Below, in pieces: positions 8,796 through 17,758 of a stretch of DNA of 64,000 nucleotides. The stretch comes from Pseudomonas putida (GTDB lineage Bacteria; Pseudomonadota; Gammaproteobacteria; Pseudomonadales; Pseudomonadaceae). Position 1 is the first letter of the stretch. Every line of letters starts with the position of its first letter. Below the pieces are notes generated by a model. It saw only the letters and a program-made list of their open reading frames with translations, did not search any database and was not told the DNA's origin. The stretch lies in the NCBI RefSeq assembly GCF_002025705.1, contig NZ_CP018846.1:1107501-1171500 (forward strand), in the 5' to 3' direction. Both the position numbers and the translations under genes were made by a program.

Positions 8796-10763
8796 TCACT
8801 GCCCGCGAATCAGCTTGCGCAACATGAACCGATTGGGATGGCAGGCCTCAGCCACCGCCCGCGGCAACGGCAGCGGCTCACCACTGGCCCAGGCGGCAAT
8901 CAGCTCGCCACTCAACGGCGCCGTGATCAACCCCCGCGAGCCATGCCCACTGTTCACATACAACCCTTCCAGCCACGGGCACGCCACCTCCGGCACCTGC
9001 CGCGCATCCTTGCCGAGCACCGCATAAGCCTCGGCGAACAGCGCCGGGTCGGCCAGCGGCCCGACAATCGGCAGGTAATCCGGGCTGGTGCAACGAAACG
9101 CCGCACGGCCTTGCAACTGCGTGGCGTCGAGTGCCCCTGCACCCAGGTGCGAGGCCAGGTCGGTGGAAATCTCGTCCAGCAACGCCAGGTTGCCCTGGTG
9201 CTCCGCTTCCGTCGGGGTCAGGTCGTCGCTGTGGAAGTCGAAGCTGGCGCCCAAGGTGTGTTCATCATGCCGGGGCGGTGCGACGTAGCCATCGGCACAA
9301 ACCACGGTGCGCAATGCACGGCTGGCCTCGGTGGCCGGCAGGCGGGTGATCTGCCCGCGAATACGCTTGAGCGGCAGCTGCGCGCAGGGCGCGAAGCGGC
9401 GCACATCGGCGGCCCCGGCCAGCACCACCAGCGGCGCGCTGGCCAGCAAGCGCTCACCCTCCCACGCCTGCCACAGGCCGTCGGCCTTGCGCAGTTCGAG
9501 CACATCCTGGTGGAGTTGAAGGCGAATGTTCGGGTGCTGCAGCTGCGCCTGGCACAAGGCGGGTGGGTGCACCCAGCCACCTTGCGGGTAGAACAGGCCA
9601 CCGGCAGGCAGCGCCACCCCGGCAATTGCCTCGGCTTCAGCCTGCTCCAGTGCACGCAGCAGGCTGCTGTCGAAGGCCTCGGCAAGCTTGGCCTGGCGCT
9701 CGCCTTCCTTGCTGTCGAAGGCCAGCTGCAGCACGCCGCAAGCGTCCCAGTCCTGGCCGCGCTGCAACTGCTCCAGCTGGCGCCGGGTGTAGCCGAAGCC
9801 GGCCAGGATCATCTGCGACAGGGCGGTGCCATGGGCGGACAGTTTCAGGTAAAGCACGCCCTGTGGGTTGCCCGAAGCCTCCTGCGCGGGAGCCGCGTGA
9901 CGTTCCAGCACCGTTACTTGCCAGCCGCGTGCGGCCAGGCTGGCAGCACTGGCACTGCCCGCCAGGCCGGCACCGATCACCAGTGCCTGGCGCGGGCCTG
10001 CCACGGGGGCGGGGCGGGCGTACCAGGGGGCAGCGACGGCCGCTGATGCGTGCCCGGTGTATACGCCACTCATCACCTCCCACTTTTTGCCGATGCCGGG
10101 GATCTTCTTCATGGTGAATCCGGCATCGATCAACCCGCGGCGTACCCAGCCGGTGGTGGTGAAGGTCCCCAGTGCGGTACCGGCGTGAGCCAGCCGCGCC
10201 AGTTGCGCGAACAGCTCGGGGGTCCACATGTCGGGGTTCTTTGCGGGTGCGAAGCCGTCGAGGAACCACACGTCGATGCGCGCGTCGAGCTGCGGCAGTT
10301 GCTCCAGTACATCACCGATCAGCAGGGTCAGGGTGACCCGGCCATTGTCGAAGCTGAACTGCTGGAAGCCGGGGTGAACCGCCACGTACTGTGCCAGGAA
10401 CGGCTCGGTGAAGGCCGCCATCTCAGGCCACAGGCGCACGGCGCGGGCCATGTCGTCATGACCGAGCGGGTACTTCTCGACACTGATGAAGTGCAGGCGC
10501 GCATCGGCATGGGCCTGTTCGGCGAACAGCTGCCAGGCGCAGAAGAAGTTCATGCCGGTGCCAAAGCCGGTCTCGCCGATTACCAGGCAGCCGTGTGGCG
10601 CCAGGTCGGCGAAGCGCTGCGCCAGGCGGGTCTGCTCGAGGAACACGTAGCGAGTTTCGTCGGTGCCTTCGTTTTTTGAGAAGTAGACGTCGTCATACTG
10701 CCGCGAGTGGGGGCGGCCCTGGTCGTCCCAGTCGATCTGGGCGTGTTGAAGAAGGGTGGACAT
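8796..10763 (-). CDS. mnmC: Bifunctional tRNA 5-methylaminomethyl-2-thiouridine synthesis protein MnmC
   Basis: This 655-residue two-domain enzyme finishes the mnm5s2U modification at wobble position 34 of tRNAs for Lys, Glu and Gln. The C-terminal FAD domain (from about residue 260, with the dinucleotide motif IGAGLAGSASA) removes the carboxymethyl group of cmnm5U. The N-terminal MnmD methyltransferase (about residues 1-235, SAM motif GETGFGTGMNFF, and LDGFAPAKNPDMW typical of the family) then methylates nm5U. Both domains are complete and the length is normal. It is divergent from the polyphosphate phosphotransferase gene, sharing a 106-base promoter region, and its stop lies about 45 bases from a 205-bp palindrome. 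Confidence 0.95.
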   Translation of the reverse strand: MSTLLQHAQIDWDDQGRPHSRQYDDVYFSKNEGTDETRYVFLEQTRLAQRFADLAPHGCLVIGETGFGTGMNFFCAWQLFAEQAHADARLHFISVEKYPLGHDDMARAVRLWPEMAAFTEPFLAQYVAVHPGFQQFSFDNGRVTLTLLIGDVLEQLPQLDARIDVWFLDGFAPAKNPDMWTPELFAQLARLAHAGTALGTFTTTGWVRRGLIDAGFTMKKIPGIGKKWEVMSGVYTGHASAAVAAPWYARPAPVAGPRQALVIGAGLAGSASAASLAARGWQVTVLERHAAPAQEASGNPQGVLYLKLSAHGTALSQMILAGFGYTRRQLEQLQRGQDWDACGVLQLAFDSKEGERQAKLAEAFDSSLLRALEQAEAEAIAGVALPAGGLFYPQGGWVHPPALCQAQLQHPNIRLQLHQDVLELRKADGLWQAWEGERLLASAPLVVLAGAADVRRFAPCAQLPLKRIRGQITRLPATEASRALRTVVCADGYVAPPRHDEHTLGASFDFHSDDLTPTEAEHQGNLALLDEISTDLASHLGAGALDATQLQGRAAFRCTSPDYLPIVGPLADPALFAEAYAVLGKDARQVPEVACPWLEGLYVNSGHGSRGLITAPLSGELIAAWASGEPLPLPRAVAEACHPNRFMLRKLIRGQ

Positions 10764-10787
10764 GGTTGGCTCGGTTGCAGCGGATGT

Positions 10788-10837
10788 GCGGATTTTATGT
10801 CATCTACCGGGTTTGCACAGGTACAACGCAAATCCGC
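10788..10837. promoter_or_regulatory. 8-bp inverted repeat in the mnmC/pap divergent region
   Basis: GCGGATTT (10788-10795) and AAATCCGC (10830-10837) are reverse complements, 34 bases apart, inside the 106-base gap between divergent mnmC and the polyphosphate phosphotransferase gene. It could be an operator pair or a chance match; no known regulator is recognised. Confidence 0.25.
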
Positions 10838-10869
10838 TAGTCTTGCTTATCCAATGAAGGAGCCAGTGC

Positions 10870-12363
10870 ATGTTCGAATCCGCGGAAATCGGTCACAGCA
10901 TCGACAAGGAAACCTACGAAGCAGAAGTCCCCGCCTTGCGCGAGGCGCTGCTCGAAGCCCAGTACGAACTCAAGCAACAGGCGCGGTTCCCGGTGATCGT
11001 GCTGATCAACGGCATCGAAGGCGCCGGCAAGGGCGAAACGGTCAAGCTGCTCAACGAGTGGATGGACCCGCGCATGATCGACGTGCTTACTTTCGACCAG
11101 CAGACCGACGAAGAACTGGCCCGGCCACCGGCCTGGCGCTACTGGCGTGCGCTGCCGCCCAAAGGGCGGATGGGCGTGTTCTTCGGCAACTGGTACAGCC
11201 AGATGCTCCAGGGCCGGGTGCATGGCCACTTCAAGGATGCCGTGCTCGACCAGGCGATCACCGGTGCCGAACGGCTCGAAGAGATGCTTTGCGACGAAGG
11301 CGCGCTGATCATCAAGTTCTGGTTCCACCTGTCCAAGAAGCAGATGAAGGCGCGCCTGAAATCGCTCAAGGACGACCCGCTGCACAGCTGGAAGATCAGC
11401 CCGCTGGACTGGCAGCAGTCGGAAACCTACGACCGTTTCGTGCGCTTTGGCGAGCGCGTGCTGCGCCGTACCAGCCGCGACTATGCACCGTGGCATATCG
11501 TCGAAGGGGTCGACCCGAACTACCGCAGCCTGGCGGTGGGGCGCATCTTGCTGGAGAGCCTGCAGGCGGCCCTGGCCAACAACCCAAAGGGCAAGCACCA
11601 GGCCAACGTCGCCCCGCTGGGCCAGAGCATCGACAAACGCAGCCTGCTCGGCGCGCTGGACATGACCTTGCGCCTGGACAAGCACGACTATCAGGAACAA
11701 CTGGTCACCGAGCAAGCCCGCCTGGCCGGCCTGCTGCGTGACAAGCGCATGCGTCGGCATGCCCTGGTGGCGGTGTTCGAAGGCAACGACGCCGCAGGCA
11801 AGGGCGGTGCCATCCGCCGCGTGGCGGCAGCGCTGGACCCGCGTCAGTACCGCATCGTGCCGATTGCCGCGCCCACTGAAGAAGAGCGTGCACAGCCGTA
11901 CCTGTGGCGCTTCTGGCGGCACATTCCGGCACGCGGCAAATTCACCATCTTCGACCGCTCCTGGTATGGCCGGGTACTGGTGGAGCGGGTGGAAGGTTTC
12001 TGTAGCCCGGCCGACTGGATGCGTGCCTACACCGAAATCAACGATTTCGAAGAGCAACTGGTGAATGCCGGTGTGGTGGTGGTCAAGTTCTGGCTTGCGA
12101 TCGACCAGCAGACCCAGCTGGAGCGCTTTGAAGAGCGTGAGCAGATTCCGTTCAAGCGCTACAAGATCACCGAAGACGATTGGCGCAACCGTGAAAAGTG
12201 GGACGATTACACCCAGGCCGTGGGTGACATGGTCGACCGTACCAGCAGCGAGATCGCACCTTGGACGCTGGTTGAAGCCAACGACAAGCGCTGGGCGCGA
12301 GTGAAGGTGCTGCGCACAGTCAATGAAGCCTTGGAGGCGGCCTTCGCCAAGCACAAGAAATGA
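10870..12363 (+). CDS. pap: Polyphosphate:AMP phosphotransferase (class II PPK2)
   Basis: This 497-residue protein has two tandem PPK2 domains and transfers phosphate from inorganic polyphosphate to AMP, giving ADP. Domain 1 carries the P-loop-like GAGKGE at residues 51-56. Domain 2 carries NDAAGKGGAIRRV near residue 305, then DRSWYGRVLVERVEGF and the lid region. Class II enzymes are the fused form, and the C-terminal copy is generally the catalytic one; the first copy is weaker at the corresponding sites (GNWYSQ instead of DRSWYGR), as expected. The start at 10870 has an AAGGAG site seven bases upstream. It is divergent from mnmC and followed 117 bases later by an unrelated exporter. Confidence 0.93.
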   Translation: MFESAEIGHSIDKETYEAEVPALREALLEAQYELKQQARFPVIVLINGIEGAGKGETVKLLNEWMDPRMIDVLTFDQQTDEELARPPAWRYWRALPPKGRMGVFFGNWYSQMLQGRVHGHFKDAVLDQAITGAERLEEMLCDEGALIIKFWFHLSKKQMKARLKSLKDDPLHSWKISPLDWQQSETYDRFVRFGERVLRRTSRDYAPWHIVEGVDPNYRSLAVGRILLESLQAALANNPKGKHQANVAPLGQSIDKRSLLGALDMTLRLDKHDYQEQLVTEQARLAGLLRDKRMRRHALVAVFEGNDAAGKGGAIRRVAAALDPRQYRIVPIAAPTEEERAQPYLWRFWRHIPARGKFTIFDRSWYGRVLVERVEGFCSPADWMRAYTEINDFEEQLVNAGVVVVKFWLAIDQQTQLERFEEREQIPFKRYKITEDDWRNREKWDDYTQAVGDMVDRTSSEIAPWTLVEANDKRWARVKVLRTVNEALEAAFAKHKK

Positions 12364-12480
12364 CCAGGCATGCCATCAGGGAATGACCCGATGAATTTAT
12401 TTCCCGGTATTTTCCTCCGGCCCTGTGCTTCAAGCCCTTAGAATTCGGTAACCCCCACCACGGGCTTATTCGAGGACTGT

Positions 12481-13443
12481 ATGCACACAACTTCCGGCCG
12501 CTGGGGCTATGGCCTGTTCCTGGCACTGTTGACCGCGCTGCTCTGGGGCATCCTGCCGATCAAACTCAAGCAGGTCTTGCAGGTGGTCGACCCGGCGACC
12601 GTGACGTGGTACCGCCTTCTGGTCTCCGGCGGCTTGCTGTTCGCCTGGCTGGCCGCCCAGCGGCGTCTGCCTTCGTTGCGCAAACTGGCGCCCAGGGGCA
12701 AAGGCCTGGTGGCGGTGGCCGTGGCTGGCCTGATGGGCAACTACGTGCTGTACCTGATCGGTCTGAACCTGCTGAGCCCCGGCACTGCCCAGTTGGTGGT
12801 GCAGATCGGCCCGGTCCTGTTGCTGGTGGCCAGCGTGTTCGTGTTCAAGGAGCGTTTCAGCCTGGGGCAGGGCATTGGCTTGCTGGTGCTGCTGTGCGGT
12901 TTTGGCCTGTTCTTCAACCAGCGCCTTGAAGAGCTGCTGACCTCGCTGGGCACCTACACCACGGGCGTCCTGACTGTTTTGCTGGCCACCAGCATCTGGG
13001 TGTTCTATGCCCTGAGCCAGAAGCAGCTGTTGACGGTGTGGCATTCGCAACAGGTGATGATGGTCATCTACCTGAGCTGTGCGGCACTGCTGACGCCTTG
13101 GGTGCACCCGCTGGAGGCGCTGCAATTGACCCCGGTGCAGGGTTGGCTGCTGCTGGCCTGCTGCCTGAACACCCTGGTGGCCTACGGCGCGTTTGCCGAG
13201 GCGCTGGCGCATTGGGAGGCGTCGCGGGTGAGTGCCACGCTGGCGCTGACTCCGCTGGTGACCTTTGTCGCGGTGGCACTTGCGGCCGTGGTGTGGCCAG
13301 AGTATGTGCAGGCCGAAGACATCAATGCCCTGGGGTATGTCGGGGCGGTGACGGTGGTGGCGGGGTCGACCCTTGTGGCCCTGGGGCCGTCGCTGGTGGC
13401 TGGGTGGAAAGCCAGAAGAGCGCGGTTGGCGCAAATTCAATAA
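12481..13443 (+). CDS. EamA family transporter (DMT superfamily)
   Basis: This 320-residue inner-membrane protein has about ten hydrophobic helices arranged as two EamA repeats (about residues 8-140 and 155-300). This is the pattern of drug/metabolite exporters such as RhaT and RarD. The N-terminal segment WGILPIKLKQVLQVVDP with TWYRLLVSG is typical of repeat 1. The substrate cannot be read from the sequence; amino acids or small metabolites are common for relatives. A GAGGA site precedes the ATG at 12481. A REPIN lies between its stop and the convergent fumC gene. Confidence 0.87.
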   Translation: MHTTSGRWGYGLFLALLTALLWGILPIKLKQVLQVVDPATVTWYRLLVSGGLLFAWLAAQRRLPSLRKLAPRGKGLVAVAVAGLMGNYVLYLIGLNLLSPGTAQLVVQIGPVLLLVASVFVFKERFSLGQGIGLLVLLCGFGLFFNQRLEELLTSLGTYTTGVLTVLLATSIWVFYALSQKQLLTVWHSQQVMMVIYLSCAALLTPWVHPLEALQLTPVQGWLLLACCLNTLVAYGAFAEALAHWEASRVSATLALTPLVTFVAVALAAVVWPEYVQAEDINALGYVGAVTVVAGSTLVALGPSLVAGWKARRARLAQIQ

Positions 13444-13457
13444 GCCAGCGCGCACTT

Positions 13458-13574
13458 TGTGGGAGCGGCCTTGCGTCGCGAAAGGGCCGCAAAGCGGCCC
13501 CAGGATTTCTGCACCGATGCATGTATTGCTGGGGCTGCTTTGCAGCCCTTTCGCGACGCAAGGCCGCTCCCACA
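13458..13574. repeat. REPIN (inverted REP pair)
   Basis: Left arm 13458-13502 (TGTGGGAGCGGCCTTGCGTC...) and right arm 13531-13574 (...GACGCAAGGCCGCTCCCACA) are inverted copies about 28 bases apart. Each contains the mini-hairpin GGGCCGCAAAGCGGCCC or its variant. It lies between the convergent EamA and fumC genes, where it may also end transcription. Confidence 0.88.
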
Positions 13575-13601
13575 TTGACCGCGAAGTGGCACTAGGTCGG
13601 C

Positions 13602-14996
<1,395 letters not shown>

Positions 14997-15151
14997 GCTG
15001 CGTTCACTCCTTTGTCAGTCAGAATCAGCAGTTTAGGCCCTCATGCGTGCGAGCGGTTCATTCGCTCGTCGTGCCACTTGAGCGCTGCACCCCTGCGGGA
15101 GCAGAATGCTCTACTCTGAGGTACCGCCTCCCCCTCCTTGAAGGAAATGCA

Positions 15152-15676
15152 ATGACCCGTCTTCGTGTCCTCTGTGCTGCCGTTGCCCTGGCCTGTGCCA
15201 GCGGCCAGGTACTCGCTGCCACCGCCAGCCACAACGCTGCCGCCGAGAAATTCCTGACCCTGGCCAATGCCGACAAGCTGGGCACTCCGGTGTACATGCA
15301 GGTCCAGCAGATGTTTGCCCAGCGTTTCGCCCAGACCAAGGCCCCGGCCTCCAAGCAGCCGGTGCTCGAGAGCTACCAGGCCAAGGCTAATGCCGCGCTG
15401 GACAACGCCATTGGCTGGAACAAGCTGAAGCCGAAGATGGTCGACCTGTACACCCAGACTTTCACCGAGCAAGAGCTCAAGGACCTGGTCAAGTTCTACG
15501 AGTCGCCGCTGGGCAAGAAAGTCCTGCGTGAAATGCCGAAGGTCACCCAGCAGTCGGCCCAGCTGACCCAGACCAGCCTGGAACCGGCCGTGCCGGTGGT
15601 CAACAAGCTGCTCGACGACATGACCAAGGAGCTGGACCCGAATGCTGGCAAGGCCGCCGCCCCGGCCAAGAAGTGA
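15152..15676 (+). CDS. DUF2059 domain-containing secreted protein
   Basis: This 174-residue protein has a clear signal peptide (MTRLRVLCAAVALACASGQ, cut after VLAA), so it is exported to the periplasm. The DUF2059 region follows (about residues 75-145, with YTQTFTEQELKDLVKFYESP and GKKVLREMPKV), a short helical domain found in many Proteobacteria without an assigned role. The C-terminus is rich in Ala, Pro and Lys. The start at 15152 is chosen for its AAGGA site and because it puts the signal peptide at the N-terminus; the longer reading frame from 15047 does neither. It is ten bases upstream of the BolA gene, so the two are probably co-transcribed. Confidence 0.88.
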   Translation: MTRLRVLCAAVALACASGQVLAATASHNAAAEKFLTLANADKLGTPVYMQVQQMFAQRFAQTKAPASKQPVLESYQAKANAALDNAIGWNKLKPKMVDLYTQTFTEQELKDLVKFYESPLGKKVLREMPKVTQQSAQLTQTSLEPAVPVVNKLLDDMTKELDPNAGKAAAPAKK

Positions 15677-15686
15677 GCCATAACCG

Positions 15687-15983
15687 ATGAGCATGCAGCA
15701 ACGCATCGAGCAGCAACTGGCCGCGCTGGCCCCGCAACACCTTGAAGTGCTCAACGAAAGCCACATGCACAGCCGTGGCCAGGAAACCCACTACAAGGCG
15801 GTGATCGTCAGCGAACAGTTTGCCGGGCTCAACAGCGTCAAGCGCCACCAGAAGGTCTACGCCACCATGGGTGAGCTGATGGGCGAGATCCACGCCCTGG
15901 CGATCCACACCTACACGGCCGAGGAGTGGGCCAAGGTGGGCGTGGCACCGGCCTCGCCGGTGTGTGCTGGCGGCGGGCACTGA
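15687..15983 (+). CDS. bolA: BolA family protein
   Basis: This 98-residue protein has the BolA fold: LEVLNESHMHSRGQETHYKAVIVSEQF followed by LNSVKRHQKVYATMGELM and the His-containing IHALAIHTYTAEEW. BolA proteins pair with monothiol glutaredoxins to bind or move Fe-S clusters and affect morphology and stress responses. A second in-frame ATG two codons on (15693) is an equally good start. The C-terminal tail (APASPVCAGGGH) is short and variable in the family. The gene follows the DUF2059 gene closely and is separated from trhO by a REPIN. Confidence 0.9.
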   Translation: MSMQQRIEQQLAALAPQHLEVLNESHMHSRGQETHYKAVIVSEQFAGLNSVKRHQKVYATMGELMGEIHALAIHTYTAEEWAKVGVAPASPVCAGGGH

Positions 15984-16008
15984 ATCCTTTCCGTCGTTCT
16001 GGTACAAT
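15980..16008 (+). promoter_or_regulatory. Possible sigma70 promoter for trhO
   Basis: TACAAT (16003-16008) is a good -10 hexamer. CTGAAT (15980-15985) is a poor -35 (three of six consensus bases) at the right spacing of 17. If used, the REPIN at 16022-16125 would lie in the 5' untranslated leader of trhO. Confidence 0.4.
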
Positions 16009-16021
16009 CCTGCAAAATCCG

Positions 16022-16136
16022 GGGGCCGCTTTGCGGCCCTTTCGCGACACGAGGCCGCTCCTACAGGAATACGCATTCCACTGTAGGAGCGGCCTTGTGT
16101 CGCGAAAGGGGCGCGTAGCGGCCCCATGCTTTTTTA
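16022..16136. repeat. REPIN in the bolA-trhO gap
   Basis: Left arm 16022-16066 (GGGGCCGCTTTGCGGCC...GGCCGCTCCTACAG) and right arm 16081-16125 (CTGTAGGAGCGGCC...AGCGGCCCC) are inverted copies, 14 bases apart. The right arm ends in a six-base T run (16131-16136), so the structure resembles a terminator for rightward transcripts from bolA. Confidence 0.85.
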
Positions 16137-16189
16137 AATTCAAACCCGGTCCGCCCCTTACGAGGGCAACCGCCTGGAGATCCACCTGA

Positions 16190-17122
16190 ATGTCCCAAGC
16201 TATCGTCGTGGCGGCGCTGTACAAGTTCGTCACCCTGGAAGACTACGTCGAGCTGCGTGAGCCGCTGCTCAAGGCCATGCTCGACAACGGCGTCAAAGGC
16301 ACCTTGCTGCTGGCCAACGAAGGCATCAACGGCACCGTTTCAGCCACCCGCGAAGGCATCGACGGCCTGCTCGCCTGGCTGCGCAACGACCCGCGCCTGG
16401 TCGATGTCGACCACAAGGAATCCTACTGCGACGAGCAGCCGTTCTACCGCACCAAGGTCAAGCTCAAGAAAGAGATTGTCACCCTCGGCGTGCCGGGCGT
16501 CGACCCGAACCAGGCTGTCGGCACCTATGTCGAGCCCAAGGACTGGAACGACCTGATCAGCGACCCCGAAGTGCTGCTGATCGACACCCGCAACGACTAC
16601 GAAGTGGCCATCGGTACCTTCAAGGGCGCCATCGACCCGAAGACCGAGACCTTCCGCGAGTTCCCCGAGTACATCAAGGCCAACTTCGACCCGAGCAAGC
16701 ACAAGAAGGTGGCGATGTTCTGCACCGGTGGCATCCGTTGCGAAAAAGCGTCCAGCTACATGCTCGGTGAAGGCTTCGAGGCGGTCTATCATCTTAAGGG
16801 TGGCATCCTGAAATACTTCGAGGAAGTACCTCAGGAACAAAGCCTTTGGGACGGCGACTGCTTCGTCTTCGACAACCGCGTCACGGTGCGCCATGACCTG
16901 AGCGAGGGCGAGTACGACCAGTGTCATGCCTGCCGCCACCCGGTCGATGCCAAGGACCGCGAGTCCGAGCACTATTCGCCAGGCGTGAGCTGCCCGCACT
17001 GCTGGGACACCCTGAGCGAAAAGACCCGGCGCAGCGCCATCGACCGGCAGAAGCAGATCGAGCTGGCCAAGGCCCGCAACCAGCCGCACCCGATCGGTTA
17101 CAACTACAAAGCCGAGGCTTGA
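16190..17122 (+). CDS. trhO: tRNA uridine(34) hydroxylase TrhO (rhodanese-like)
   Basis: This 310-residue rhodanese-family protein (YceA type) makes 5-hydroxyuridine at wobble position 34 of certain tRNAs by an oxygen-dependent route. The N-terminal acylphosphatase-like part holds [17 protein letters not shown]. The rhodanese domain (about residues 125-220) has the DTRNDYEV motif and the active-site Cys in [13 protein letters not shown]. The C-terminal zinc-finger-like part has two Cys pairs (CHACRHP and CPHCWD). These features match the family in order and length. A GGAG site lies 11 bases before the ATG. It is followed three bases later by the DsbA-like gene and so is co-transcribed with it. 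Confidence 0.93.
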   Translation: MSQAIVVAALYKFVTLEDYVELREPLLKAMLDNGVKGTLLLANEGINGTVSATREGIDGLLAWLRNDPRLVDVDHKESYCDEQPFYRTKVKLKKEIVTLGVPGVDPNQAVGTYVEPKDWNDLISDPEVLLIDTRNDYEVAIGTFKGAIDPKTETFREFPEYIKANFDPSKHKKVAMFCTGGIRCEKASSYMLGEGFEAVYHLKGGILKYFEEVPQEQSLWDGDCFVFDNRVTVRHDLSEGEYDQCHACRHPVDAKDRESEHYSPGVSCPHCWDTLSEKTRRSAIDRQKQIELAKARNQPHPIGYNYKAEA

Positions 17123-17125
17123 GCC

Positions 17126-17758
17126 ATGACTGCCCGCCTGATCTATGTGATGGACCCGATGTGCTCCTGGTGCTGGGGTTTTGCGCCAGTGGCCGCAGCC
17201 CTGGTCGCACAGGCCGCCGAGGCGGGCGTCAGCACCCGTCTGGTGCCGGGTGGCCTGCGCAGTGGCGGCAGCGCGCTGGATGGCTCGACCCGCAAGTACA
17301 TCCTCGAACACTGGCAGGCGGTGGCTGAAGCCACCGGGCAGCCGTTCCGTTTCGACGGCGCCATGCCTGACGGCTTCGTCTACGACACCGAGCCGGCCTG
17401 CCGCGCCCTGGTCACTGCCCGCGAGCTGGACGCCGAGCGCGTCTGGCCGCTGCTGGCGCTGATTCAGCGTTCGTTCTACGAACAGGGTTTGGATGTCACC
17501 CGCGCCCCGCAACTGGTCGAGTTGGCCGAACAGGCCGGCTTCGACCGCGAGCGCTTCGCTCAGCATTTCGCCAGCCATGACATTCGCGCCGCCACCGCAG
17601 CTGACTTCAGCTGGGTACAGGACCTGGGTATCGCCGGCTTCCCGACCCTGCTGGCCGAACGCAATGGCCAGCTGGCCCTGCTGACCAACGGCTACCAGCC
17701 GCTGGACAGCCTGCAACCGCTGCTTGGCCGCTGGCTGCAGCAGGCCGTCTGTGCTTGA
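17126..17758 (+). CDS. DsbA-family thioredoxin-fold protein (cytosolic)
   Basis: This 210-residue protein has the thioredoxin-like fold of the DsbA/FrnE group. The redox motif CSWCWGF is at the very N-terminus (about residue 12), a helical insert follows, and the cis-Pro loop is IAGFPTLL (about residue 172). There is no signal peptide, so it should act in the cytosol, unlike periplasmic DsbA. The substrate is unknown. It starts three bases after trhO and overlaps the start of the ABC exporter gene, so the three are one transcription unit. A link to tRNA hydroxylation or to the exporter is possible but not shown. Confidence 0.85.
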   Translation: MTARLIYVMDPMCSWCWGFAPVAAALVAQAAEAGVSTRLVPGGLRSGGSALDGSTRKYILEHWQAVAEATGQPFRFDGAMPDGFVYDTEPACRALVTARELDAERVWPLLALIQRSFYEQGLDVTRAPQLVELAEQAGFDRERFAQHFASHDIRAATAADFSWVQDLGIAGFPTLLAERNGQLALLTNGYQPLDSLQPLLGRWLQQAVCA

